A DNA stretch of 64,000 bases from Thermoleophilia bacterium (lineage in GTDB: Bacteria; Actinomycetota; Thermoleophilia; Gaiellales; Gaiellaceae), in contig JAICSH010000002.1 of assembly GCA_025936995.1 (NCBI GenBank), positions 32,131-96,130 on the forward strand, given 5' to 3'. Positions 16,637 to 26,022 of this stretch are shown one piece after another. Position 1 is the stretch's first letter. Every line of letters starts with the position of its first letter. The translations under genes and the position numbers were made by a program. The notes beneath the pieces were generated by a model that made no database searches, was not told where the DNA came from, and saw only the letters and a list, made by a program, of their open reading frames with translations.

Positions 16637-17529
16637 AGCGCCTCGTCCCGCCCGAGGCCGCGGGAGAGCGGCTCGACCGCCATCTCGCGGGTCTGCCGGA
16701 GGTGGGCTCGCGTGCCGCAGCCGAGCGGTTGCTCGCGGCCGGAGCCGTGCTCGTCGACGGGGAGGCGCGCGGGAAGAGCCACAAGCTCGCGGGTGGGGAG
16801 GAGCTCGAGATCGAGGCTCCGGCGCCGCAGGTCGCCGCCGAGCCGGCGGCTCCACCACCCGAGCTCACCGTCGCGTACACCGACGAGCACCTCCTCGTCG
16901 TCGACAAGCCTGCGGGCGTGGTCGTTCACCCCTCGCCCGGCCATGCCGGCGGCACGCTGGCGCAGGCCCTGTCCGCCGCTGGAGCCGTGGGTGGGGAGGT
17001 GGATCGCCCGGGCATCGTTCACCGCCTCGACCGCGACACGTCGGGCCTGCTCGTGGTCGCGCGCTCGCACGAGACGTACGAGCGGCTCCAGCGCGTGGTG
17101 CGGCGCCGCGAGCTGACCCGCGAGTACACGGCACTCGTCGTCGGCAGGCCGCGATCGAGGCGCGGAACGATCGAGGCACCGATCGGCCGCGACCGGCACG
17201 ACCGGCTCCGCCACTCGCTCGACACCGACACGCCGCGCGCAGCCGTGACGCACTTCGAGCTCGAGGAGCTGCTTCCGCGCCACTCTCTCCTGCTCGTGCG
17301 CCTCGAGACAGGGCGGACGCACCAGATTCGCGTCCACCTCCAGGCGATCGACCTGCCGGTCTCCGGCGACTCGGTCTACGGCGTCGCGGGGGACCTCGGC
17401 CTCGAGCGGCAGTTCCTCCACGCGGCGCGGCTGGCGTTCATTCATCCCATCACGGAGGAGACGGTTGACGTGTCCTCGCCGCTCCCGCCCGATCTCGCCG
17501 CCGCCCTCGAAACGGCGCGCCGCAGCTAA
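16633..17529 (+). CDS. RluA/RluD family pseudouridine synthase
   Basis: S4-like AGERLDRHLAGLPEVGSRAAAERLLAAGAVLVDGEA; PGIVHRLDRDTSGLLVVARS; TGRTHQIRVHLQAIDLPVSGDSVYG; no canonical start upstream of the S4 region. Confidence 0.92.
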   Translation: MKRLVPPEAAGERLDRHLAGLPEVGSRAAAERLLAAGAVLVDGEARGKSHKLAGGEELEIEAPAPQVAAEPAAPPPELTVAYTDEHLLVVDKPAGVVVHPSPGHAGGTLAQALSAAGAVGGEVDRPGIVHRLDRDTSGLLVVARSHETYERLQRVVRRRELTREYTALVVGRPRSRRGTIEAPIGRDRHDRLRHSLDTDTPRAAVTHFELEELLPRHSLLLVRLETGRTHQIRVHLQAIDLPVSGDSVYGVAGDLGLERQFLHAARLAFIHPITEETVDVSSPLPPDLAAALETARRS

Positions 17530-17651
17530 CCTACCCGGGTCCCGTTCCTACTCCCCGGCGGCCCAGCCGTGGCGCGCGTGCCTCTCCTCGCGGGAGGTGC
17601 GCCTCGACTCCCGCCGGCGCACCACCACAAACGAATCCGGAAGGAGCTTCT
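17527..17651 (+). promoter_or_regulatory. Putative promoter (TAACCT) and structured 5' leader of rpsB
   Basis: TAACCT at 17527-17532 and ~110 nt GC-rich leader with complementary segments before rpsB, with AAGGAG near the ATG. Confidence 0.4.
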
Positions 17652-18593
17652 ATGGCAGTCACCAGTAGCGCTGGCGCGGTCTCCATGCGCGAGCTGCTCG
17701 AGGCCGGAGTCCACTTCGGCCACCAGACCCGGCGCTGGAACCCGAAGATGCGCCGCTTCATCTTCGCCGAGCGCGGCGGCATCTACATCATCGACCTCAC
17801 GCAGACCGCCGAGCGGCTCGACGAGGCGCAGCAGTTTCTCCGCAACGTCGCCGAGCGCGGCGGCACCGTCCTCTTCGTCGGCACGAAGAAGCAGGCGCAG
17901 GACGCGGTCGAGCAGGAGGCGAAGCGCGTCGGCATGCCGTACGTCAACCACCGTTGGCTCGGCGGCCTGCTCACGAACTGGCGCACGATGGCCGACCGCA
18001 TCGACCGGCTGCACGAGATGCGCCGGCTGCAGGAGGATGGCCAGCTCGAGCTCCTGCCGGCGAAGGAGCGCATCGCGATGGCCGGCGAGCTCGAGAAGCT
18101 CGAGGCGAACCTCGGCGGCGTCGCCGACCTGCGCCGCCAGCCCGACGCGGTGGTGATCGTCGACCTGAAGAAGGAGGCGCTCGCCGTGCGTGAGGCGCGC
18201 CGGCTCGGGATCCCGGTGGTGGCGCTCGTCGACACGAACTGCGACCCCGACGAGGCCGACTACGTCATCCCGGGGAACGACGACGCGATCCGCTCCTGCA
18301 ACCTCGTCGTGCATGCGCTCGCCGAGGCCGTCAACAGCGGGAAGCAGAAGGTCTCGGCGCAGGAGCTCGAGCAGCAGGCCGAGGCGGAGGCTCCCGCCGA
18401 GACGCCTGCCGAGAGCGCTCCGGAGGGAGACGTCGAGCAGGTCGCGGCCGGCGAGCAGGTCGAGCCGGTGACGGAGGGCGACTCGGTGACCGTCCCGACG
18501 GGACAGGATCCGGCGAACGAGGCCGCGGAGGTCACCGAGGCTTCGGAGGCGGCGCTGGGCGACCCGACGAGTGGACAGGCGGAGGAGGCCTGA
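17652..18593 (+). CDS. rpsB: 30S ribosomal protein S2
   Basis: MRELLEAGVHFGHQTRRWNPKMRRFIFAERGGIYIIDLTQT...VNHRWLGGLLTNWRTM. Confidence 0.97.
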   Translation: MAVTSSAGAVSMRELLEAGVHFGHQTRRWNPKMRRFIFAERGGIYIIDLTQTAERLDEAQQFLRNVAERGGTVLFVGTKKQAQDAVEQEAKRVGMPYVNHRWLGGLLTNWRTMADRIDRLHEMRRLQEDGQLELLPAKERIAMAGELEKLEANLGGVADLRRQPDAVVIVDLKKEALAVREARRLGIPVVALVDTNCDPDEADYVIPGNDDAIRSCNLVVHALAEAVNSGKQKVSAQELEQQAEAEAPAETPAESAPEGDVEQVAAGEQVEPVTEGDSVTVPTGQDPANEAAEVTEASEAALGDPTSGQAEEA

Positions 18594-19405
18594 TGGCGGC
18601 CGAGATCTCCGCTCAGCTCGTCCGTGAGCTCCGCGAGCGCACCGGCGCCGGGATGATGGACTGCAAGCGGGCGCTGCAGGACACGAACGGCGACATGGAG
18701 GCGGCGGTCGTCCTGCTGCGCGAGAAGGGCATGGCCAACGCAGCGAAGCGCGCCGACCGCGCGACCACCGAGGGCCTCGTCGGCTACCGCCTGGCGGAGG
18801 ACCGCTCGCGCGGCACGATGGTCGCGGTGGGCTGCGAGACCGAGCCGGTCTCGAAGAACGAGGAGTTCCAGGCCTTCGGCCAGAAGGCGCTCGACCTCGT
18901 CGAGGCGGGGGGCATCGACGCCGTCTCCCAACTCGACGCGGAGCGGGTGGAGCTCTCGGGCAAGCTCGGCGAGAACATCGCGATCGCCGGAGCGGCCCGC
19001 TTCGAGGCGGTGAACGGCGGGCGCCTGGCCGCCTACGTCCATCCGCCGGCGAACAAGCTCGGCGTCCTGCTGCACCTGCGCGGCGGGGACGACGAGCTCG
19101 CACGGAACCTCGCGATGCACATCTCGTGGTCGGACCCACGCTGGATCGGCCGCGAGGACGTTCCCGAGGACCTCGTCGCCGCCGAGCGCGAGATCTACCT
19201 CAACTCCGAAGAGGTGCAGTCGAAGCCCGAGCAGGCGCGTGAGAAGATCGTCGCCGGGATGCTCGACAAGCGGTTCTTCGCCGAGCGTGGCGGCGTACTC
19301 GCGGACCAGCCGTGGATCCACGACGGCTCGCTCACCGTCGGCAAGGTGCTCGCCGACGCCGGGGCCGAGGTGCTCGAGTTCCAGCGCTTCTCGCTCGCCG
19401 GATGA
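18593..19405 (+). CDS. tsf: Elongation factor Ts
   Basis: [50 protein letters not shown]. Confidence 0.97.
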   Translation: MAAEISAQLVRELRERTGAGMMDCKRALQDTNGDMEAAVVLLREKGMANAAKRADRATTEGLVGYRLAEDRSRGTMVAVGCETEPVSKNEEFQAFGQKALDLVEAGGIDAVSQLDAERVELSGKLGENIAIAGAARFEAVNGGRLAAYVHPPANKLGVLLHLRGGDDELARNLAMHISWSDPRWIGREDVPEDLVAAEREIYLNSEEVQSKPEQAREKIVAGMLDKRFFAERGGVLADQPWIHDGSLTVGKVLADAGAEVLEFQRFSLAG

Positions 19406-20172
19406 GCGCCCAGGCCGAGACGGAGACCGGCTCCGCGGCGCGCGCGCCCGCCTTCCGCCGGGTCCTGCTCAAGCTCTCGGGCGAGGCGCTCATGGGCGAG
19501 CGCGAGTACGGCATCGACCCGGGAGTGACGCGCGCGCTCGCGAAAGAGGTGGCAGGCATCCGGAGCGAGGGCGTCGACGTCGCGGTCGTCGTCGGAGGCG
19601 GGAACTTCTACCGCGGTCTCGCGGCGGCAGCCGAGAGCGGGATGGACCGGGCGACCGCGGACTACGCGGGGATGCTCGCGACGCTGCTCAACGCCCTCGC
19701 GCTGCAGGACGCGCTCGAGCGGGAGGGTGCCGACACGCGGGTCATGTCCGCGCTCGAGGTGTCGGAGGTCGCGGAGCCGTACATCCGGCGCCGTGCGATG
19801 CGGCATCTCGAAAAGGGGCGGGTGGTCATCTTCGCCGCCGGCACCGGGAACCCGTTCTTCACGACGGACACGGCGGCCGCGCTGCGTGCGCTCGAGATCG
19901 GCGCGGACGCGATCCTGATGGCGAAGCACGGTGTCCGGGGCGTGTACGACGGTGACCCGCGGAGCGTCTCCGACGCCGCGTTTCTGCCGCGCATCACGCA
20001 TCTCGAGGCGATCGAGCGAGGGCTCAAGGTGATGGACACGACGGCGCTCTCGCTCTGCATGGACAATCGCCTCACGATCCACGTCTTCGAGCTCGCCGAG
20101 GGCAACGTCGCGCGCGTCGTGGCCGGCGAGGAAGTGGGGACGATCATCGCGACCGGAGAGAGGGAGGGCTGA
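19402..20172 (+). CDS. pyrH: UMP kinase
   Basis: [25 protein letters not shown]...[11 protein letters not shown]...[20 protein letters not shown]. Confidence 0.96.
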   Translation: MSAQAETETGSAARAPAFRRVLLKLSGEALMGEREYGIDPGVTRALAKEVAGIRSEGVDVAVVVGGGNFYRGLAAAAESGMDRATADYAGMLATLLNALALQDALEREGADTRVMSALEVSEVAEPYIRRRAMRHLEKGRVVIFAAGTGNPFFTTDTAAALRALEIGADAILMAKHGVRGVYDGDPRSVSDAAFLPRITHLEAIERGLKVMDTTALSLCMDNRLTIHVFELAEGNVARVVAGEEVGTIIATGEREG

Positions 20173-20173
20173 G

Positions 20174-20737
20174 ATGGCGACGGCAGAAGAGATGATCAAC
20201 GGCGCTCGCGACAAGATGGTCAAGTCGGTCGAGCACGCGCGGGCGGAGTTCTCGACGGTGCGCACCGGGCGCGCCTCGGCCTCGCTCCTCGATCGGATCG
20301 AGGTCGACTACTACGGCACGCAGACGCCGTTGCGCCAGCTCTCGACCATCAACGTCCCCGAGCCGCGAATGCTCACGGTCCAGCCGTTCGACCCGAGCTC
20401 GATCCGCGCGATCGAGAAGGCGATCCAGGAGTCGGATCTCGGCCTGACTCCGTCGAACGACGGCAAGCTGATCCGGCTGCCGATCCCACAGCTCACCGAG
20501 GAGCGCCGCAAGGAGCTCGTCAAGGTCGTGCGCAACATGGCCGAGGAGCACAAGGTGGCCGTGCGCGAGATCCGGCGGGACGCGATGCGGCACCTGAAGG
20601 AGCTCGTCGACAAGGGCGAGGTCGGCGCCGACGACGAGCACCGGGCCGAGGGCCGTGTCCAGGAGCTGACGGACGAGCACACGAAGCAGATCGACGAGCT
20701 CCTCAAGCACAAGGAGGCAGAGGTGATGGAGGTCTAG
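20174..20737 (+). CDS. frr: Ribosome recycling factor
   Basis: VKSVEHARAEFSTVRTGRASASLLDRIEVDYYGTQTPLRQLSTINVPEPRMLTVQPFD. Confidence 0.97.
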   Translation: MATAEEMINGARDKMVKSVEHARAEFSTVRTGRASASLLDRIEVDYYGTQTPLRQLSTINVPEPRMLTVQPFDPSSIRAIEKAIQESDLGLTPSNDGKLIRLPIPQLTEERRKELVKVVRNMAEEHKVAVREIRRDAMRHLKELVDKGEVGADDEHRAEGRVQELTDEHTKQIDELLKHKEAEVMEV

Positions 20738-20952
20738 TGCCCCGCCCGGCGACAGTCAGGGCATCCCTGGCCGCTGCAAAGCGTCGCGACTCCGCGCTTC
20801 GGCGCCTACGGCGCCTACACTCGTCGGCCGGCTTCGCCGGCTGCGTCGTCCTCAGTCGCCCCGATAGCTTCGGCTATCGAGGCTCCCTGCGTCCTCGCCT
20901 CGCTCGCTTTTCGCGCCCAGGGACGCGAGACCGCCGCCGGGCGAGGCACTAG
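20734..20952. repeat. Multi-branched palindromic element between frr and uppS
   Basis: Outer arms 20734-20751 and 20935-20952 match 17/18 as inverted repeats; nested stems 20764-20770/20917-20923, 20778-20783/20905-20910, 20786-20791/20854-20859; hairpins 20801-20815, 20827-20841, 20862-20879. Confidence 0.85.
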
Positions 20953-21683
20953 TGACCTCCTTCCCGGGAACGGACGTCACTCCCGAGGAGCACCTTCCCG
21001 AGGTCGCGCACGCGGTCGCGATCATCATGGACGGGAGCGGGCGCTGGGCCGCGGAGCACGGCGTCTCGGTCGCGGAAGGACATCGCGCCGGCTCGCGGGC
21101 GCTGCGGCCCGTCGTCGAGGCGGCGATCGACCTCGGCATCGAGTCGCTCGCGGTCTACGCGTTCTCGACCGAGAACTGGAACCGCCCCGTCGAGGAGGTC
21201 GAGGCGCTGATGGAGATCTTCGGCGAGACGATTGAGCGCGAGCTCGAGGATCTCGCCGCGCAGGGGGTCCGATGCCGCTTCGTCGGCCGCCGCGACCGCG
21301 CCCCTGACTGGCTGCGCGCGAGGATGGACCACCTCGAAGGGGCGACGGCGGACAGGTCGCGGCTCCAGCTCTGGATCGCCTTCGACTACGGCGGACGCGC
21401 AGAGCTCGTCGATGCCGCGCGCAGGCTGCTCGAGAGCGGCGGCGATCCCGGCGACGTCGACGAGGCAGCGCTCGCCGCCTGCCTCTACGAGCCGGAGATG
21501 CCGGACCCCGACCTCGTGATCCGCACCTCGGGCGAGCGCCGCATCTCGAACTTCCTCCTCTGGCAGTCCGCGTACGCCGAATACGTCTTCACCGACACGC
21601 TCTGGCCCGACTTCGGGCCCGAGGAGCTCCGGACCGCGATCGAGGAGTACGCGAGCCGGCGCCGTAGATTCGGCGGCCGATGA
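20952..21683 (+). CDS. uppS: Isoprenyl transferase (undecaprenyl diphosphate synthase family)
   Basis: HAVAIIMDGSGRWAAEHG...VYAFSTENWNRPVEEVEALM...PDLVIRTSGERRISNFLLWQSAYAEYVFTDTLWPDF. Confidence 0.95.
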   Translation: MTSFPGTDVTPEEHLPEVAHAVAIIMDGSGRWAAEHGVSVAEGHRAGSRALRPVVEAAIDLGIESLAVYAFSTENWNRPVEEVEALMEIFGETIERELEDLAAQGVRCRFVGRRDRAPDWLRARMDHLEGATADRSRLQLWIAFDYGGRAELVDAARRLLESGGDPGDVDEAALAACLYEPEMPDPDLVIRTSGERRISNFLLWQSAYAEYVFTDTLWPDFGPEELRTAIEEYASRRRRFGGR

Positions 21684-22483
21684 GCAACCTCGCCTCCCGC
21701 CTCGTGGTCGCGGCAGCCGGCCTGCCTCTCGTGCTCGGCATGCTGTGGCTCGGCGGCTGGTGGCTGTTCGCCCTCGTCGCGGTCGCCGCCTTCGTCGGCG
21801 TCCACGAGTTCGTGACGACGGCGCGGCCGCTGCGCCCGCTCGCGCCTGCGGTCTACGGTGGTGTGATCCTCGCCCTCGTCGGCGCCCGGACCGGCGGCCT
21901 GGAATGGCTCTTCGCGGGGTTCCTCGCGACGTTCGTCCTCGGCTTCGTCCTGCACGCGCTCTCGAGCACGCGCGCGCCCACGACGGCGGCGCTGGGATCG
22001 ACGGTGCTCGGGTCGGCCTGGATCGGCCTCGGGCTCGGCTTCGTCCTGCTGCTGCGAGAGATGCACACAGACGGGCGGCTGATCGCCTTCACGGTCGTCC
22101 TCGGCGTCTTCGCGGCCGACACGCTCGCGTACCTCACCGGCCGCCTCGCGGGACGGCACCGGCTCGCGCCGCGCCTGTCCCCGAACAAGACGTGGGAGGG
22201 GCTGCTCGGCGGCGCGGTCGCGGGCATCTTCGTCGCGTTCATCGCGCTCTACGACAAGCGTGAGAGCTACCTCAGCATCTGGCAGGCCGTCGTCCTCGGT
22301 CTCGTCGTCGTGACGGCCGCACTGCTCGGCGACCTCTTCGAGTCAGCGCTGAAGCGGGATCTCGAGGTCAAGGACACCGGACGGCTCCTCGGCGGACACG
22401 GCGGCGTGCTCGACCGCGTGGACGCGCTGCTCTTCGCTGCGCCGGCCGCCTATTACCTCGTCGTTTCATTCGGCTTTCACTAG
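21680..22483 (+). CDS. cdsA: Phosphatidate cytidylyltransferase
   Basis: LSPNKTWEGLLGGAVAGI...GDLFESALKRDLEVKDTGRLLGGHGGVLDRVDALLFAAPAAY. Confidence 0.93.
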   Translation: MSNLASRLVVAAAGLPLVLGMLWLGGWWLFALVAVAAFVGVHEFVTTARPLRPLAPAVYGGVILALVGARTGGLEWLFAGFLATFVLGFVLHALSSTRAPTTAALGSTVLGSAWIGLGLGFVLLLREMHTDGRLIAFTVVLGVFAADTLAYLTGRLAGRHRLAPRLSPNKTWEGLLGGAVAGIFVAFIALYDKRESYLSIWQAVVLGLVVVTAALLGDLFESALKRDLEVKDTGRLLGGHGGVLDRVDALLFAAPAAYYLVVSFGFH

Positions 22484-22512
22484 CGCGCTCGTATCTCCTT
22501 AGACTTTCTCGG

Positions 22513-23574
22513 GTGAAGCGCGTCGCGCTGCTCGGGGCCACGGGGTCCATCGGTCGCCAGGCGATCGAGATCGTCGAAGCACATCCGGAGCTCGAGCTCT
22601 GCGCAGCCGCGTCCGGCTCGACGCCGCTCGACGACGTCGACGCTCCGCTGAAGGCAGTCGGCGGCGACCTGACCGAGCTCCTCGAGCGCGCGCAGCCGGA
22701 CGTCGTTCTCAACGCCGTCGTCGGGTTCGCCGGAGTCCATGCGACGCTGTGGGCGCTCGAGCGCGGCGTCGACCTCGCTCTCGCGAACAAGGAGAGCCTC
22801 GTCGCCGCCGGCGAGCTCGCCCTCGCGGCGCGCGAGCGCGGCCGCGGCCGGATCCTGCCGGTCGACAGCGAGCACTCCGCGCTCTTCCAGTGCCTCGAGG
22901 GGCGCGAGCCGGAGCAGGTCGACACGCTCGTGATCACCGGCTCGGGCGGCCCGTTCCGCGGACGCACGCGCGCCGACCTCGAGGACGTGACGCCCGAGCA
23001 GGCGCTTGCACATCCGACCTGGCGCATGGGCCCGAAGATCACAGTGGACTCGGCAACGTTGGCGAACAAAGGGCTCGAGGTGATCGAAGCGCATTTCCTC
23101 TTCGGCGTCGGATACGAGCGGATCGAGGTCGCGATCCAGCCGACGTCGATCGTCCACGCGCTCGTCCGCTTCCGTGACGGCGCCTCGCTCGCGCATCTCG
23201 GCTACCCCGACATGCGCGTCCCGATCTCGTACGCGCTCACGTATCCGGAGCGGGCGTCGACGCCGCTGCCGCCGCTCGATCTCGCCTCGCTCACGCTCGA
23301 GTTCTCGCCGCCCGACACCGAGACGTTCCCGATGCTCGCTCTCGCGCGCGCGGCCGGGCAGGAGGGAGGCAGCGCGCCGTGCGTGTACAACGCCGCGAAC
23401 GAGGTCGCCGTCGCCGCATTCCTGGCCGGCCGGCTGCCTTTCCTCGGAATCGCCGAGGTCGTCGGCGAGACGCTCGCGGCGGCGGACACGGATGCGGCTC
23501 GCGACCTCGACGACCTCGTCGAGGCGGACCGCGTCGCGCGGGCGCTCGCGGAAGGAGCGCTGGCCGCGGCATGA
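22513..23574 (+). CDS. dxr: 1-deoxy-D-xylulose 5-phosphate reductoisomerase
   Basis: VALLGATGSIGRQAIEIVEAHPELEL...ANKESLVAAGEL...PVDSEHSALFQCLEG...WRMGPKITVDSATLANKGLEVIEAHFLF. Confidence 0.96.
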   Translation: MKRVALLGATGSIGRQAIEIVEAHPELELCAAASGSTPLDDVDAPLKAVGGDLTELLERAQPDVVLNAVVGFAGVHATLWALERGVDLALANKESLVAAGELALAARERGRGRILPVDSEHSALFQCLEGREPEQVDTLVITGSGGPFRGRTRADLEDVTPEQALAHPTWRMGPKITVDSATLANKGLEVIEAHFLFGVGYERIEVAIQPTSIVHALVRFRDGASLAHLGYPDMRVPISYALTYPERASTPLPPLDLASLTLEFSPPDTETFPMLALARAAGQEGGSAPCVYNAANEVAVAAFLAGRLPFLGIAEVVGETLAAADTDAARDLDDLVEADRVARALAEGALAAA

Positions 23575-24806
23575 CGTGGCTCGTCGTCATCGGCGGCCTC
23601 GTGCTGCTCGTCTTCCTGCACGAGCTCGGCCATTTCTCCGTCGCGCTCGCCGTCGGGATGCGTCCGCGGAGCTTCTACATCGGCTTCCCGCCGGCGCTCG
23701 TGAAGGTCCGGCGCAAGGGGATCGAATACGGGATCGGCGCGATCCCGCTCGGCGGCCTCGTCCGGATCCCCGGGATGCATCGCCCCGCCGCGCGCGACCT
23801 GCAGGCGTTCGTGGAGCCGGCAGTACGCGAGCAGCCCGGCCTCGCGGCCTCGGTCGGCGCCGTCCGGCGGGCGCTCGACGTCGAGGACTTCGAAGCCGCG
23901 CGACGGGCCTATCCGGAGCTCGCGCGGCAGGTCGACGCAGCCCCGCTCTCGCCCGGCGCCAGACGCTCTGCAAAGCGGGCGCTCCGCGAGGTCGAGGAGG
24001 GAACCGCTCCCGACGCGTACTGGCGTGCTGCGACCTGGAAGCGCGTCGCCGTGATCGCGGCCGGGCCGCTCGCGAACGTCCTCATCGCGTTCGTGATCCT
24101 CTTCGTCGTCTTCGCCGTCGGCGGCGGGCCTTCCGCTTCCCAGCGGCCGACCGCCGAGGTCATGGCCGTCGACAGCGGAACGCCTGCGGCGGCCGCGGGC
24201 CTGCGTGCAGGCGACCGCATCATCGCGGTGGACGGCCGGTCGACGCCGACGTTCTCCGCCATCTCCCAGCGCATCAGGGCGAGCCGCGGCGCGCCGGTGA
24301 CGCTCACCGTGCTGCGCGGAGGCAACCGGATCAAGGTCGGCCCGCGCGCGACGATCCGCCGGCAGGGACGCTGGATCTTCGGCTTCTCGCCCGCGCCGAA
24401 GATCGTGAACTACACCGTCGGCAGAGCGGCCGGCTCGGCGGCATCGGACCTGTGGGGCGTCGTGAGCGGGACGGTGAGCGGGCTCAGCGGGCTGTTCTCG
24501 AGCAACGGGCGCACGCAGCTCTCGAGCGCGGTCGGGGTCAGCCGCACCTTGCACGCCCAGCTGCAGATCGGCTTGAGCTGGTACCTCGAGATCCTCGCCT
24601 TCGTCAGCATGTCGCTCGCGCTCGTCAACCTGCTGCCGCTGCTGCCGCTCGACGGTGGGCACATCCTCTTCTCGCTGATCGAGGGAATCCGTCGGCGCGC
24701 GCTGGCGCGCGAGGTGTACGAGCGCGTGTCGGTCGTGGGGATCGCCCTTCTCGTCCTCGTCTTCGTGATCGCGCTCTCGAACGACGTCTCGACGCCACCG
24801 CACTAG
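23571..24806 (+). CDS. rseP: RseP/M50 family site-2 membrane metalloprotease with PDZ domain
   Basis: VFLHELGHFSVALAVGMRPRSFYIGFPPALVK...AAAAGLRAGDRIIAVDGRS...LLPLLPLDGGHILFSLIE. Confidence 0.94.
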   Translation: MTWLVVIGGLVLLVFLHELGHFSVALAVGMRPRSFYIGFPPALVKVRRKGIEYGIGAIPLGGLVRIPGMHRPAARDLQAFVEPAVREQPGLAASVGAVRRALDVEDFEAARRAYPELARQVDAAPLSPGARRSAKRALREVEEGTAPDAYWRAATWKRVAVIAAGPLANVLIAFVILFVVFAVGGGPSASQRPTAEVMAVDSGTPAAAAGLRAGDRIIAVDGRSTPTFSAISQRIRASRGAPVTLTVLRGGNRIKVGPRATIRRQGRWIFGFSPAPKIVNYTVGRAAGSAASDLWGVVSGTVSGLSGLFSSNGRTQLSSAVGVSRTLHAQLQIGLSWYLEILAFVSMSLALVNLLPLLPLDGGHILFSLIEGIRRRALAREVYERVSVVGIALLVLVFVIALSNDVSTPPH

Positions 24807-24870
24807 GGCTCCTCAGCGTCCGCTGAGGCCGGGGATAGGGCCGGAACCCGCCTGGCTAGACTGATTCCGG

Positions 24871-26004
24871 ATGGCCAGCAAACGGCAGATCTCGGTCGGC
24901 GGCGTCAGGATCGGCGGGGGCGCGCCCGTCGCCGTGCAGTCGATGACGACGACGAAGACGCACGACGTCGAAGCGACGACCGCGCAGGTCGCCGCGCTCG
25001 CGAGCGCAGGTTGCGAGATCGTCCGCGTTGCGGTGCCGAAGACGGAGGACGCCGAGGCCCTCTCGAAGATCGTCCGCTTCTCGCCCGTCCCGATCATCGC
25101 GGACATCCATTTCAACGCGAGCCTCGCCCTGAAGGCGATCGACCAGGGCGTCGCGGCGGTCCGCATCAACCCCGGCAACATCGGCGGCTCGGACAAGGTC
25201 GCCGAGGTCGTACGCGCTGCGAAGGCGAAGCGAATCGCGATGCGGATCGGGGCGAACTCCGGCTCGCTCCCGAAGCATCTCGAGGAGCTGGCCCAGAAAG
25301 ACCAGGCGGAGGCGCTCGTCGAGGCCGCGCTCGAAGAGGTACGCCTGCTCGAGAGCCTCGACTTCTACGAGTTCAAGATCTCCGTCAAGTCGAGCCACGT
25401 GCCGACGATGATCCGCGCCTACCGCATGCTCTCGGAGAAGGTCGACTACCCGCTCCACCTCGGCGTCACCGAGGCCGGGACGGTCTTCGCCGGCTCGGTC
25501 AAGAGCGCTGTCGGCATCGGCACCCTCCTCGCCGAGGGAATCGGCGACACCATCCGCGTCTCGCTCTCCTCCGACCCGGTCGAGGAGCCGAAGACGGCGT
25601 ACGAGATCCTCAAGGCTCTCGGGCTGCGCGAGCGTGGGCCGGTGATGATCGCCTGCCCGAGCTGCGGCCGTGACAACGTCGGCGTGCATACGCTCGCCGA
25701 GGAGGTCGAGCTTCGCCTGCAGGAGTACCCGCAGCACTTCGAGGTCGCGGTGCTCGGCTGCGCCGTCAACGGCCCGGGCGAGTCCGGAGATGCGGACTTC
25801 GGCATCGCGGGCGGTCGCGACGTCGGCTTCATCTACGCGCACGGCCGCGTCCTGAAGAAGGTCGGCTCCGACATCCTGATCGACGAGCTGTTCCACGAGA
25901 TCGACCGGTGGATCGCCGACGGAATGCACCGCCCGAAGCGCCTCAAGATGGCGAAGCCGGCCGCTCTCGCGATGGCCGAAGCCTCGCTGATCCCGCTCGA
26001 ATAG
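24871..26004 (+). CDS. ispG: (E)-4-hydroxy-3-methylbut-2-enyl-diphosphate synthase
   Basis: VAVQSMTTTKTHDVEATTAQVAALASAGCEIVRVAVP...CPSCGRDN...GCAVNGPGESGDADFGIAGG. Confidence 0.97.
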   Translation: MASKRQISVGGVRIGGGAPVAVQSMTTTKTHDVEATTAQVAALASAGCEIVRVAVPKTEDAEALSKIVRFSPVPIIADIHFNASLALKAIDQGVAAVRINPGNIGGSDKVAEVVRAAKAKRIAMRIGANSGSLPKHLEELAQKDQAEALVEAALEEVRLLESLDFYEFKISVKSSHVPTMIRAYRMLSEKVDYPLHLGVTEAGTVFAGSVKSAVGIGTLLAEGIGDTIRVSLSSDPVEEPKTAYEILKALGLRERGPVMIACPSCGRDNVGVHTLAEEVELRLQEYPQHFEVAVLGCAVNGPGESGDADFGIAGGRDVGFIYAHGRVLKKVGSDILIDELFHEIDRWIADGMHRPKRLKMAKPAALAMAEASLIPLE

Positions 26005-26022
26005 CCTAGGGCGACAACGTCG

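Noticed and set aside
20734-20952. Simple rho-independent terminator
   Set aside because: Far longer and multi-branched, inside an essential co-transcribed gene block, no T-tract.
23174-24826. 550 aa Arg-rich plus-strand ORF
   Set aside because: Out-of-frame translation of dxr and rseP.
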